28,646 nucleotides of DNA, taken from positions 15,202-43,847 of the forward strand of contig DMCS01000003.1 of the NCBI GenBank assembly GCA_003445715.1, read 5' to 3'. How positions within the stretch are numbered: the first letter of the stretch is position 1; each line of letters begins with the position of its first letter. This document shows positions 15,961 through 23,836 of the stretch, one piece after another. Under the pieces are notes generated by a model. That model was not told where the DNA came from. It was given only the letters and a program-made list of their open reading frames with translations, and did not search any database. Source of the stretch: Candidatus Mesolinea sp. (GTDB lineage Bacteria; Chloroflexota; Anaerolineae; Anaerolineales; Anaerolineaceae). The position numbers and the translations under genes are program-made.

Positions 15961-16499
15961 TGCAAACCGAAGTGATCATTTCTGGCTTTGGCGGGCAGGG
16001 CACGCTTTATGCCGGCCAGGTGCTGGCTTACGCAGCCATGGATGAAGGCAAGCAAGTTACCTGGTTTCCTTCTTACGGTCCAGAGATGCGCGGCGGGACA
16101 GCAAACTGTACTGTGGTCATTTCTGATGAGGAAATTGGCTCGCCCACTGTCAAGTATCCCAAAGCGGTACTAGCACTTAACCTGCCCTCATTGGATAAAT
16201 ATGAGGATATGATTGCACCCGGTGGCTGCCTGGTTGTCAATGAATCCATGGTCAACCGCAAGCCTGAGCGCACGGATATCCGTGTGGTGATTCTGCCGGC
16301 AAACGAGATTGCGCAGGAAATTGGCAATGAACGCGCCGCCAATATGGTGATGCTGGGTGCCTTGCTTGCTAATATCGACATCCTTCCAATCGAGGCATTG
16401 GAGAAAGCGCTCAAGAACCATACCGCTCAGCGATTGCAGAAATTTGTGGAGATGAACATTCAAGCTCTGCGCCGCGGCGGAGAATACCGCGCAGCCTAA
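15960..16499 (+). CDS. 2-oxoacid:ferredoxin oxidoreductase gamma subunit
   Basis: This 179-aa protein is a typical gamma subunit (PF01558 type). It shows the conserved IISGFGGQGTLYAGQVLAYA, PSYGPEMRGGTANCTVVISD, and PKAVLALNLPSLDKYEDMI. It forms the CoA-side domain of the complex. Start ATG 15960 overlaps the beta stop by one base, and AGGAGGGG lies just upstream. A strong terminator follows, so the operon is ferredoxin-alpha-beta-gamma and stops here. Confidence 0.93.
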   Translation: MQTEVIISGFGGQGTLYAGQVLAYAAMDEGKQVTWFPSYGPEMRGGTANCTVVISDEEIGSPTVKYPKAVLALNLPSLDKYEDMIAPGGCLVVNESMVNRKPERTDIRVVILPANEIAQEIGNERAANMVMLGALLANIDILPIEALEKALKNHTAQRLQKFVEMNIQALRRGGEYRAA

Positions 16500-16525
16500 A
16501 TTGTGCTTTATCGAATAAATAACAG

Positions 16526-16560
16526 AAGCTGCCTGGAATCATCCGGGCAGCTTTTCTTTA
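16526..16560 (+). terminator. Rho-independent terminator of oxidoreductase operon
   Basis: The 11-bp stem AAGCTGCCTGG (16526-16536) pairs with CCGGGCAGCTT (16543-16553, one G-T pair) around a 6-base loop, and is followed by TTCTTTA. It sits 27 bases after the gamma stop codon. Confidence 0.88.
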
Positions 16561-16613
16561 TCTATTGGGCAGAAAGATGTTCCTCGGAGCGCTGCTTGCA
16601 CGCTGAGAATCAG

Positions 16614-16619
16614 TATAAT
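16614..16619 (+). promoter_or_regulatory. -10 element close to start of PH-domain protein gene
   Basis: A perfect TATAAT ends 14 bases before ATG 16634, so transcription would begin only about 7-8 bases before the start codon. No Shine-Dalgarno sequence fits in that leader. Confidence 0.55.
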
Positions 16620-16633
16620 TAGCACCATCAGCT

Positions 16634-17515
16634 ATGGAAAAAGAATTCTTTCCCTCCAAGCGCACTGGCTTTTGGGTGTTGCTCGTCCTTCTGTTGGGCG
16701 CCATTGGGGGTATCCTTTACGTCCTGAGCGCTGCATCGCAAGCGGCGCAGCAGACGGTTTTTATAGCTAACCTTTTGGCTGCGGTTGTCTTGATAGCTGT
16801 CGGAATATGGCTGCTCCTGCGGATGCATACCCTGCTCACCACACGCTACATGCTCTCGCGTGGAGGCTTGGAGCTGCGCTGGGGGCTGCGCCACGAGGTC
16901 ATCCCCATGCCAGAAATAGTCTGGATCCGACCGGTTTCCGAATTCAAGTCTAAGCTGCCACTGCCCGCATTGAGCCTGCCGGGCGTGTATTTTGGCAAAA
17001 AGCAGGTGCGAGGGTTGGGCACGGTCGAATTTGCAGCAACGGACCGCCGCAAATTTCTTTTGGTTGCCTGCCGTGAGCGCTACTTTGTGATCTCTCCGCA
17101 AGAGGAACACGTTTTTTTAGACTTATTTGAGCGCCTAACCGAGCTGGGCAGTTTGGAGAGCGCTGTTTCAATTTCTGAAGGTTTTGGTACGCTATGGCAC
17201 CGCGTATGGAGCGATAGCGCTGCCCGCCGCCTTATTTTGGGCGGCTTGGCAGCCAATGTTGTACTCTTAGTCTTAGCTCTGGCGTTAGCGAGCCTGCAGC
17301 CTAGTGTCACTTGGGCCACGTTGGAAATCGTGCCATCGCAACGCTTGCTGCTCTTGCCACTGCTCGGTTTGCTCGCCTGGTTGGTGGATGTATGTGCTGG
17401 GGCTGTCTTTTACTTGCAGGAAGCCTTGGAAAAGCCGATGGTTTATCTCTTATGGGGGATGCCTGCTATCCTCGCGCTCCTTCTGGCGGCTGCTATGTTG
17501 ATCATGGCTTTCTAA
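16634..17515 (+). CDS. Membrane protein with bacterial PH domain
   Basis: This 293-aa protein has five predicted membrane helices, at about 11-31, 41-62, 200-220, 236-258 and 270-292. Between the second and third is a soluble domain (about 68-172) with TTRYMLSRGGLELRWGLRHE and RGLGTVEFAATDRRKFLLVA. This matches bacterial PH-like domains (bPH family), which usually lie on the cytoplasmic face. The role of the family is poorly known; a scaffold or membrane-stress function is often suggested. It is the first gene of the envelope block after a strong terminator, with its own close promoter and no RBS. Its stop precedes the next promoter by about 60 bases. Confidence 0.7.
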   Translation: MEKEFFPSKRTGFWVLLVLLLGAIGGILYVLSAASQAAQQTVFIANLLAAVVLIAVGIWLLLRMHTLLTTRYMLSRGGLELRWGLRHEVIPMPEIVWIRPVSEFKSKLPLPALSLPGVYFGKKQVRGLGTVEFAATDRRKFLLVACRERYFVISPQEEHVFLDLFERLTELGSLESAVSISEGFGTLWHRVWSDSAARRLILGGLAANVVLLVLALALASLQPSVTWATLEIVPSQRLLLLPLLGLLAWLVDVCAGAVFYLQEALEKPMVYLLWGMPAILALLLAAAMLIMAF

Positions 17516-17572
17516 ATAGAAGTTATGAATTTGCTAAGTGGAAATATTGTGATCCGAAATTTCGTTTTCCAA

Positions 17573-17581
17573 TGCTATAAT
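17573..17581 (+). promoter_or_regulatory. Extended -10 promoter of LCP-like lipoprotein gene
   Basis: TGCTATAAT is a perfect extended -10 element. AGGGGAG at 17591-17597 could act as a ribosome-binding site for GTG 17613, about 15 bases downstream; ATG 17628 is about 30 bases away. Confidence 0.6.
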
Positions 17582-17627
17582 AAAATTCTTAGGGGAGCAA
17601 GCAGCCCTTCGTGTGGTTATTGAGCCT

Positions 17628-18881
17628 ATGAAAACCGCGTGCACCTTACCAAACCTACATCGCGGCTGGCTGACGTTTATCGCCGTGCTGCTGTTGCTCA
17701 CCAGCTGCCAAAGCGCAACCCAAACCCCGGAACGTACCTTGCTGGGTGCGGATGAAATACAGCACTCGCGAACCCCCACTGCCACGCTTACCCCCACCCC
17801 GAGGCTTTGGTACACCTTTGCGCCCTCCAGTCTGCCGGCAGTCACCGCTGTGCCCTCGCCTGCCCCTCGCATGGACATCCCAGACGATGTGCAAGTCTGG
17901 CTCTTTTTGGGGAGCGATCAGCCGGCGCCGTACCCTGGGCGCACGCAAGCGGTGCACCTGGCTTTTGTTAATACCCGCCTCTCCAAAGCCAGTGTGATTT
18001 CCATCCCCAGCAGCCTTTTTGTTTATTTGCCTGGCTATACCATGCAGCGTCTGAATACGGCTTATGCTTTAGGCGGAATGAGCTTGGTGAGGGAAACTTT
18101 AGCTTATAATTTTGGTGTTGACGCTGACCGTTTCATCGTTGCGGACCCGCAAAGCTTCACCTGGCTGGTGGAAGACTTGGGCGGGCTGGATGTCAGTGTT
18201 ATTTTGCCCATCCGCGATGGCTGCAACGGCTTGGCGGCTGGCTTGCATAGCATGAATGGCAAGAAAACCTTGTGCTACGTGTCCTACCTCTCTGCTGAGG
18301 ATGAGGTGGACCGTACCCGCAGGCAGCAACAGATTTTACAATTGCTCTTTACCAAATTAGTTCAAAATGGAAGGTTGGTGCAGCTACCTGTGCTTTATGC
18401 TTCCTATCAAGCGCATCTGGACACTAATTTTTCACTGGCGGAGCTGCTCTTGCATGTACCCTTGTTCTTGCGTTTGGGCGATCCAGCACGGCTTACGTAT
18501 TACTTATTAGGCTGGAACGAGCTGGAGAAGTGGCAGCTGCCGGATGCAACCCAAACCACGGTTCTCCTGCCCAAGCCGGAAGCCGTGACCGCAATTTTTG
18601 CGCAAGCCTTAGCAGACGTGTTGAAGCCCAGCCCACTGAGTGAAATTGTGCTCACCTATGAAGTGCAGCTCACCCAAGCGGCAGCAGCTACACAAACTGG
18701 GTTGCCCCAAACGCCCTTCGCGACGCGCACAGCAACCACCATGCTCACGCCCACGCGCACAAGCACACCGCAGCCAGGCATAACCAGCACGCCCACACGC
18801 ACACAAGTGCCCACTGCCATCTTCCCTACGCCTTACCCGGTGACGACTCTGGAGCCAACCGACCTGCCGCTTTATCCTTAA
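17628..18881 (+). CDS. LytR-CpsA-Psr (LCP)-like lipoprotein, active site degenerate
   Basis: This 417-aa protein (ATG 17628; GTG 17613 adds five residues) starts with a lipoprotein signal peptide and lipobox LTSC, Cys27. A Thr/Pro linker follows. Residues about 85-260 then match the LCP fold: VWLFLGSDQP, KASVISIPSSLFVYLPGY, RLNTAYALGGMSLVRETLAY, LVEDLGGLDVSV, and DEVDRTRRQQQIL. LCP enzymes attach glycan polymers to peptidoglycan. The canonical SIPRDT becomes SIPSSL, so the conserved Arg and Asp are missing. The later DRTRRQQQ is kept. Activity is therefore uncertain. The tail of about 50 residues is Thr/Pro-rich and ends LPLYP. Confidence 0.72.
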   Translation: MKTACTLPNLHRGWLTFIAVLLLLTSCQSATQTPERTLLGADEIQHSRTPTATLTPTPRLWYTFAPSSLPAVTAVPSPAPRMDIPDDVQVWLFLGSDQPAPYPGRTQAVHLAFVNTRLSKASVISIPSSLFVYLPGYTMQRLNTAYALGGMSLVRETLAYNFGVDADRFIVADPQSFTWLVEDLGGLDVSVILPIRDGCNGLAAGLHSMNGKKTLCYVSYLSAEDEVDRTRRQQQILQLLFTKLVQNGRLVQLPVLYASYQAHLDTNFSLAELLLHVPLFLRLGDPARLTYYLLGWNELEKWQLPDATQTTVLLPKPEAVTAIFAQALADVLKPSPLSEIVLTYEVQLTQAAAATQTGLPQTPFATRTATTMLTPTRTSTPQPGITSTPTRTQVPTAIFPTPYPVTTLEPTDLPLYP

Positions 18882-18890
18882 TTATTGGGC

Positions 18891-18899
18891 TGATATAGT
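18891..18899 (+). promoter_or_regulatory. Extended -10 promoter adjacent to start codon
   Basis: TGATATAGT is an extended -10 element that ends 7 bases before ATG 18907. Transcription would begin at or next to the start codon, and no Shine-Dalgarno sequence is present. Confidence 0.6.
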
Positions 18900-18906
18900 A
18901 TTGAAG

Positions 18907-20748
18907 ATGAGAACAACAGGAAACAACAACCGCAACACAGGGATCAGAATATATCTGGTCTGTGCCTTGCTGCTGATTGTGCTCAGCCCGCAGCCAGTCA
19001 CTTCTTTGCCACTTCCCTCCGAAGGTCCGCAGCGAGTTGTTGTTCTGGATGTGGATTACACAATTTACGAATGGTGGCTGCTTTCCTGGCAGACCTCGCA
19101 GGTAGTTTGCCAGATTTACACTGAACACGAATCTTGGCCAGATAACAGCGAGGTGTTGTATTACTGCGGCAAAGATATCCAGACGCGCTGGATTAATACC
19201 AAAGCTTGTTTCTATGATGACACCATCACTAACCCCCAACAATGCCCTGGACTTTATTTGCACTTGGCGCATGTGACGCCGTCCACACGTCAGGTGGAGG
19301 TAACCCTGCCGCCAGCGGAGGTGTTTGTTTCCCTCACAGGCTGTGACAACTTGTCCGGTACCAATCGCTGCAGCTCATTGCCTTATATGCGCCTAGAAGC
19401 ACAGGAACCGCTGCCTAACGAACAAATCATACAGATTGCCGGCACTCTTAATGGGATGCCTTTTACTTGCCCGGGTGATATTTGCGATCTCCCCTTGGCA
19501 CCCACAGGGATGAATGGTGCTGAAATCGTCTTTTGGGCGGAGTCGAGCTTTGGAGATGCCAGTGAAAGGTATACAGCTCAAGTGCGCGTGATCCCCTGGG
19601 GGGAATTTGCCAACCCGGATGCTCCCGCCGCGGATACACCCAGCTATTACGTCGATGTGCTCAGTTCCCAATGGAAGAGCGCATCTACTTCCACATGTTC
19701 TCATATCTGGCAGGCATTTTTACCTGTGGATGGCGCGCCGGCTTGGCTCAGGACTCCGAGCTTATCTGAAGAACTCATTTCGACCAATGAATATTACTTG
19801 CTGGCTGGTTCGCTCATTCAGCAAGGCTTAGTGGATGCCAGCTCTTGCGAGAACGGCGGGCTGGAAAGCAACGGCGCGGCGAATGTGTGTGGTATGGAGT
19901 TAGCCCGGCCGATCGTCAATGAATGGCAGAACCAATTTAATGCCCAGATCTTACAGGTCGCCAATGATACTGGCGTGCCAGCCCAGCTGATGAAGAACAT
20001 TTTTAGCCGCGAAAGCCAGTTTTGGCCAGGCATCTACCAAGGCATGCAAGAAGCTGGGCTCGGTCAGCTCTCTGAATTAGGTGCGGATGCGGTACTGCTC
20101 TGGAATCCCAGCTTTTTTACCCAATTTTGCCCGCTGGTGCTTTCCGAAGAGACTTGCCAACGTGGATTTGGCAATTTGGATCTTGACCAACAGGAAATGT
20201 TACGTGGCGCCCTGTGGCAAAAGGTAAGCGCGGCTTGCCCAGATTGCCCCTCAGGGATTGACCTGACTCAAGCTAATTTCAGCATCAGCATCTTTGCACG
20301 CAGCTTGCTAGCGAATTGCGAGCAAGTGGGTCAGATTATTTATAACAGCACTGGTAGAACAGCCGGGCAGTTAGCGCTCTATGAAGATTTGTGGAAATTT
20401 ACCTTGCTCAACTATAACGCAGGTTCCGGCTGCCTCTCTCAAGCCGTCCGCCAAACAGTGGGCAATAAACAGGCGCTCACTTGGGCTAACGTGGTGCAAT
20501 ATCTGGAGCCTGCTTGCCAGGCTGGCATCGCTTACGTGGATGAGATCGCCAATATGGCTGTCCTTGAAGTACCAGGCATCGGGGATTTGCTTTCCACGCC
20601 GGAACCAGAAATTGTGCAGACAACCCCCACGCCCGTGCCCACGGCGCGGCCGACGGCGACCCCAACATCTATCTACACACCTATGCCCACGCCGACGCAG
20701 GGCGACTACCCCATCACAACACCAACATCACAAGCCCCATACCCCTAA
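18907..20748 (+). CDS. Secreted, Cys-rich lytic-transglycosylase-like protein
   Basis: This 613-aa exported protein (ATG 18907; TTG 18901 is also in frame) has an N-terminal signal sequence or anchor (YLVCALLLIVLSP). A beta-rich N-terminal half has paired cysteines. An SLT/lysozyme-like domain lies at about 340-560: TGVPAQLMKNIFSRESQFWP with candidate catalytic Glu369, EAGLGQLSELGADAVLLWNP, and FTLLNYNAGSGCLSQAV. The pattern ES...GLGQL...NYNAG is that of soluble lytic transglycosylases. The C-terminus is a Thr/Pro tail ending APYP. The many Cys fit an oxidising exterior. It lies directly after the LCP-like gene, so joint action on cell-wall glycan is plausible. Domain limits are approximate. 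Confidence 0.72.
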   Translation: MRTTGNNNRNTGIRIYLVCALLLIVLSPQPVTSLPLPSEGPQRVVVLDVDYTIYEWWLLSWQTSQVVCQIYTEHESWPDNSEVLYYCGKDIQTRWINTKACFYDDTITNPQQCPGLYLHLAHVTPSTRQVEVTLPPAEVFVSLTGCDNLSGTNRCSSLPYMRLEAQEPLPNEQIIQIAGTLNGMPFTCPGDICDLPLAPTGMNGAEIVFWAESSFGDASERYTAQVRVIPWGEFANPDAPAADTPSYYVDVLSSQWKSASTSTCSHIWQAFLPVDGAPAWLRTPSLSEELISTNEYYLLAGSLIQQGLVDASSCENGGLESNGAANVCGMELARPIVNEWQNQFNAQILQVANDTGVPAQLMKNIFSRESQFWPGIYQGMQEAGLGQLSELGADAVLLWNPSFFTQFCPLVLSEETCQRGFGNLDLDQQEMLRGALWQKVSAACPDCPSGIDLTQANFSISIFARSLLANCEQVGQIIYNSTGRTAGQLALYEDLWKFTLLNYNAGSGCLSQAVRQTVGNKQALTWANVVQYLEPACQAGIAYVDEIANMAVLEVPGIGDLLSTPEPEIVQTTPTPVPTARPTATPTSIYTPMPTPTQGDYPITTPTSQAPYP

Positions 20749-20754
20749 GGGTTC

Positions 20755-20776
20755 TTAAGGGTTGAGGACCCCTTAA
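20755..20776. terminator. Hairpin between convergent genes
   Basis: TTAAGGG (20755-20761) and CCCTTAA (20770-20776) form a 7-bp stem with an 8-base loop in the 43-base gap between the convergent transglycosylase-like and YtxH-like genes. There is no strong T run, so it is only a probable bidirectional terminator. Confidence 0.45.
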
Positions 20777-20791
20777 TATCCGAGAATAAGT

Positions 20792-21007
20792 TTATATCTG
20801 GCCGGAGCGCAAAGCTTCCAGCTCACGTTCGAGCTCGAGGCGCTTTTCCTCACCGGCTCGGCGCACTTCATTCTGAATGTTGTGGATATATCCACAGATG
20901 CTACTACGGCATTCCTCACCAGTAAAAGGCGTAAAGAGCAGCACCAAGACGCTGCTAATTATGCCTCCTAGAATCGCACCTTTTAGAAAGCTACATATTT
21001 TTCCCAT
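20792..21007 (-). CDS. YtxH-like small membrane protein
   Basis: This 71-aa protein has one hydrophobic helix (residues about 8-27: LKGAILGGIISSVLVLLFTP). TPFTGEECR follows, the typical junction of YtxH domains (GxLLAPxSGxExR pattern). The C-terminal helix is highly charged (EVRRAGEEKRLELERELEAL) and probably a coiled coil. It would sit in the cytoplasmic membrane. YtxH proteins are linked to stress in other bacteria, but their role is unknown. The RBS AAAGGAGG on the minus strand (21011-21018) lies 5 bases before ATG 21007. Confidence 0.78.
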   Translation of the reverse strand: MGKICSFLKGAILGGIISSVLVLLFTPFTGEECRSSICGYIHNIQNEVRRAGEEKRLELERELEALRSGQI

Positions 21008-21165
21008 GTATTCCTCCTTTGATTGAGCCTCAATAAAATTATACGGTATTTTAGCATTTCAGGCTGACGGGGTGAACAAATCAATAGGATTTTACCTGCA
21101 TTGAGACTGAATACCTATAACCGATGCATATACTGTCAAGGCTACATAGAAATGTCCTAATGGTT

Positions 21166-21235
21166 AAGCAATCTTCTGACACGTTAGAAAAGATTGCTTC
21201 GTCAGGCAAGGAGCGCCCTCCTTGCAATGACAGTA
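21166..21235. repeat. REP-like inverted repeat (AAGCAATCTT / AAGATTGCTT)
   Basis: A 10-bp perfect inverted repeat (21166-21175 and 21190-21199) is followed by CGTCAGGCAAGGAGCGCCC and CTCCTTGCAATGACAG. The words GATTGCTTCGTC and TTGCAATGACA are those of a REP-like sequence found, from memory, in many bacterial genomes. It may form a hairpin. Confidence 0.45.
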
Positions 21236-21262
21236 ATCGATCAGTGGTTGATTTGCTCAGAT

Positions 21263-21519
21263 CTCGCCGGTCTCCAGACCGTGCGAGTGGGTTTGACCGT
21301 AGGTCTCACAGCCCTTTGGCATGGTCAAAAGAGTGCGCAGCTCATCCGCAGGGTACCCTGCAAGAACAGCTGGTCGTTCTCCCCGGTCTCCACAATCTCA
21401 GTTCTCGCCGGTCTCCGAGTGCGCAGCCTACCCGTAGGGTACCGAGCGAGGAACTTGACCGCAGGTCTCCTTGTTCTCCCCGGTCTCTTAGTGCAAAGCC
21501 TGCCCGTAAGGTACCATGC
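21263..21519. repeat. Hairpin-repeat array upstream of dnaK
   Basis: At least five partial or full copies of one unit occur at about 21263-21306, 21331-21362, 21376-21391, 21401-21468 (most complete) and 21473-21519. The unit order is TTCTCGCCGGTCTCC, then GAGTGCGCAGCCTACCCGTA, GGGTACCGTGCGAG and TTTGACCGTAGGTCT. The core TACCC-GTA-GGGTA is a small hairpin. Spacing is irregular and copies are truncated, which is unlike CRISPR. The same unit recurs downstream of dnaK. Confidence 0.8.
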
Positions 21520-21651
21520 TTGAACAAGGATTTTTAAATCATAAACAGGACATTTCTATTTTGCTACTTTAAGACATCATCACTATGTTCTAACAAACAG
21601 ATGCATATATAAAACAGAGGAAACGTTAACATTTCTCTATCGTTTGGTCAT

Positions 21652-21685
21652 TATAGTAAAGGTGTTATGAATAATCGTAAAGGAG
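21652..21685 (+). promoter_or_regulatory. dnaK promoter and RBS
   Basis: TATAGT (21652-21657) is the -10 candidate and AAAGGAG (21679-21685) is a strong ribosome-binding site 7 bases before ATG 21693. I found no CIRCE element (TTAGCACTC-N9-GAGTGCTAA) in the gap, so HrcA control is not indicated by the local sequence. Confidence 0.5.
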
Positions 21686-21692
21686 ATTTACT

Positions 21693-23600
21693 ATGGGAAA
21701 GATTATAGGCATAGATCTGGGTACAACCAACAGTGTCGTTTCCGTGATGGAAGGCGGTTCTGCAACTGTTATTCCAACCTCAGAAGGCTCGCACTTGCTG
21801 CCTTCCGTTGTAGCTTTTAATAAGAACGGCGAACGGCTCGTCGGCATTCCTGCTAAGCGGCAGGCAATTGTCAACCCGGAAAATACTGTTTATTCAATTA
21901 AGCGCTTTATGGGCCGGCGCTATGATGAAGTCGAAACTGAACGCAAGATGGTTTCGTACAAAGTAGTCTCTGGGCCGAGCGGCGATGTGCGCGTAGAGAT
22001 TCCCGTCACAGGCCAGACGTATACGCCGCAAGAGATTTCCGCCATGATTTTGGGTAAGCTCAAGAGCGATGCTGAGGCATACTTGGGCGAAAAGGTCACC
22101 CAAGCGGTGATTACCGTACCGGCTTATTTCAATGATAGCCAGCGCCAAGCCACGAAAGATGCCGGCAAGATTGCTGGGTTGGAAGTGATGCGCATCATCA
22201 ACGAACCCACTGCTTCCGCTTTGGCTTATGGCTTGGATAAACGCGAGAACGAAGTCATCTTGGTCTTTGACCTGGGTGGCGGTACCTTCGACGTCAGCTT
22301 ACTCGAGGTAGGCGGCGGGGTTGTGGAAGTCAAAGCCACCAATGGCGATACTCACTTGGGCGGTGATGACTGGGATGAAGTCATCGTCAATTGGGCAGCG
22401 GATGAATTCAAAAAAGAGCAGGGTATTGACCTGCGCAAAGACCGCCAGGCATTACAGCGCTTACGCGAGGCAGCCGAAAAGGCGAAAATCGAATTAAGCT
22501 CTGTAATGGAAACAGAAATCAACCTGCCCTATATTACGGCAGATGCCAACGGACCTAAGCACATGCTGCTGAAGCTGAACCGGGCGAAATTTGAGCAAAT
22601 GACTGGGCACCTGTTAGAACGCTGCAAGATTCCTTTCGACGCCGTGTTGAAAGATGCTAACCTAACGGTTGACAAAATCAATGAGGTCGTTTTGGTTGGC
22701 GGTGCCACCCGTATGCCTATGGTGCAAGATTTGGTGCGCGAGCTAACCAACGGCAAAGAGCCTAACAAGGGCGTGAACCCGGACGAGGTTGTTTCTGTTG
22801 GTGCTGCCATTCAAGGCGGCGTGCTCTCGGGCGAGGTGAAGGACGTCTTGCTGCTGGATGTGACCCCGCTCTCGTTGGGTGTGGAAACTTTAGGCGGCGT
22901 GATGACCAAGCTTATCGAGCGCAACACGACCATTCCGGTGAAAAAGACTGAAGTCTTCTCCACCGCGGAAGATAATCAGACCTCGGTTGATATTCACGTG
23001 TTGCAAGGCGAGCGCCCTCTAGCTGCGGATAACATGACCTTAGGCCGCTTCCGTTTGGATGGGATCCCGCCGGCGCCGCGTGGTATTCCGCAGATTGAAG
23101 TAACCTTTGATATCGATGCCAATGGCATCCTGAGCGTTACTGCTAAGGACAAAGCCACAGGCAAAGAGCAAAAGGTAACCATTACAGCTTCAACGAACCT
23201 GAATAAGGCTGACGTGGAGCGTATGGTACGCGAGGCTGAACAGCACAAAGCCGAAGATGAACGCCGCAAGCAACTCATCGAAGCGCGCAATAATGGCGAT
23301 AGCGTAGCCTATCAAGCTGAAAAACTGCTGCGCGATATGGGCGATAAAGTCGATCCTGCCAAACGCTCTGAAATGGAAGGCAAGATCAAGGAACTGCGCG
23401 ATGCCATCGCTGGGGATAACCTGACAGTTATCCAAAACGCCACTCAGGCTGTGCAGAGTTTGATGCAAGCTATTGGAGCGGCGGCTTATCAGCAAACAGA
23501 GACTGGACCATCCCAGAGTGGACCGCAAAGCGGGCCGCAAGAGGGCGGGACTGACCAAGGCGGAGACGACGTCGTCGATGGTGAATTCCACGAAGCCTAA
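21693..23600 (+). CDS. dnaK: Chaperone DnaK (Hsp70)
   Basis: This 635-aa protein has full Hsp70 length. The nucleotide-binding domain shows GIDLGTTNSVVSVMEGG at the N-terminus, ITVPAYFNDSQRQATKDAGK, NEPTASALAYGLDK, VFDLGGGTFDVSLLEVG and VVLVGGATRMPMVQDLV. The substrate-binding domain starts near LLLDVTPLSLGVETLGG. The C-terminal lid is helical and ends in a Gly/Gln-rich tail (QSGPQSGPQEGGTDQGG). The last residues, VVDGEFHEA, resemble the EEVD-like acidic ends of bacterial DnaK. It folds and protects cytoplasmic proteins with DnaJ and GrpE, neither of which is nearby. It has its own promoter and a clear terminator, so it is monocistronic here. Confidence 0.98.
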   Translation: MGKIIGIDLGTTNSVVSVMEGGSATVIPTSEGSHLLPSVVAFNKNGERLVGIPAKRQAIVNPENTVYSIKRFMGRRYDEVETERKMVSYKVVSGPSGDVRVEIPVTGQTYTPQEISAMILGKLKSDAEAYLGEKVTQAVITVPAYFNDSQRQATKDAGKIAGLEVMRIINEPTASALAYGLDKRENEVILVFDLGGGTFDVSLLEVGGGVVEVKATNGDTHLGGDDWDEVIVNWAADEFKKEQGIDLRKDRQALQRLREAAEKAKIELSSVMETEINLPYITADANGPKHMLLKLNRAKFEQMTGHLLERCKIPFDAVLKDANLTVDKINEVVLVGGATRMPMVQDLVRELTNGKEPNKGVNPDEVVSVGAAIQGGVLSGEVKDVLLLDVTPLSLGVETLGGVMTKLIERNTTIPVKKTEVFSTAEDNQTSVDIHVLQGERPLAADNMTLGRFRLDGIPPAPRGIPQIEVTFDIDANGILSVTAKDKATGKEQKVTITASTNLNKADVERMVREAEQHKAEDERRKQLIEARNNGDSVAYQAEKLLRDMGDKVDPAKRSEMEGKIKELRDAIAGDNLTVIQNATQAVQSLMQAIGAAAYQQTETGPSQSGPQSGPQEGGTDQGGDDVVDGEFHEA

Positions 23601-23620
23601 TCCTAGGCAATAAGATATAG

Positions 23621-23646
23621 AGGCTGCCCCCGGGCAGCCTTTTTTA
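23621..23646 (+). terminator. Rho-independent terminator of dnaK
   Basis: AGGCTGCCC (23621-23629) and GGGCAGCCT (23632-23640) form a 9-bp GC-rich stem followed by TTTTTAA. It sits 20 bases after the dnaK stop codon. Confidence 0.92.
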
Positions 23647-23653
23647 ATTCTAT

Positions 23654-23785
23654 TTCTCGCCGGTTTTTGAGTGCGCAGCCTACCCCCAGGGTATTATGCA
23701 AAAAAATTATTGCGTGTTCTCGCCGGTCTCCCGAGTGCGCAGCCTACCCGTAGGGTACCGTGCGAGTGGTTTTGACCGTAGGTCT
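23654..23785. repeat. Hairpin-repeat copies downstream of dnaK
   Basis: Two copies of the unit found upstream of dnaK lie here: a diverged one (23654-23700) and a full-length one (23716-23785, 70 bases). The full copy shows TTCTCGCCGGTCTCC, AGCCTACCCGTAGGGTACC, GTGCGAGTGG and TTTGACCGTAGGTCT. It and the copy at 21401-21468 are the best references for the family. It lies in the 432-base gap between dnaK and the protease-like gene. Confidence 0.8.
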
Positions 23786-23836
23786 TCACCGCGTTTTTGA
23801 ACATCAATCACCATGATTAACCAGGTAGTATCATTA

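Larger units (their letters stand above)
21134..21576. mobile_element. MITE-like element with inverted ends, no transposase
   Basis: ATAGAAATGTCCT (21146-21158) and its exact reverse complement AGGACATTTCTAT (21547-21559) enclose about 390 bases. Similarity continues outward imperfectly to TGTC (21134) and GACA (ending 21576). From memory, ends of this type occur on IS481-like elements, but no transposase is encoded. A 10-base direct repeat GATGCATATA lies outside at 21123-21132 and 21600-21609; it is placed asymmetrically and may be unrelated. The interior holds the hairpin-repeat array. Together with the array this accounts for most of the 685-base gap 21008-21692. Confidence 0.55.

Noticed and set aside
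21124..21537. Open frame of 137 codons rich in Arg and Ser across the repeat array
   Set aside because: It follows the DNA repeats exactly, has no RBS, and its residues mirror the repeat units; it is a by-product of the repeats.
21610..21692. CIRCE heat-shock operator before dnaK
   Set aside because: I looked for TTAGCACTC and GAGTGCTAA arms and found neither.
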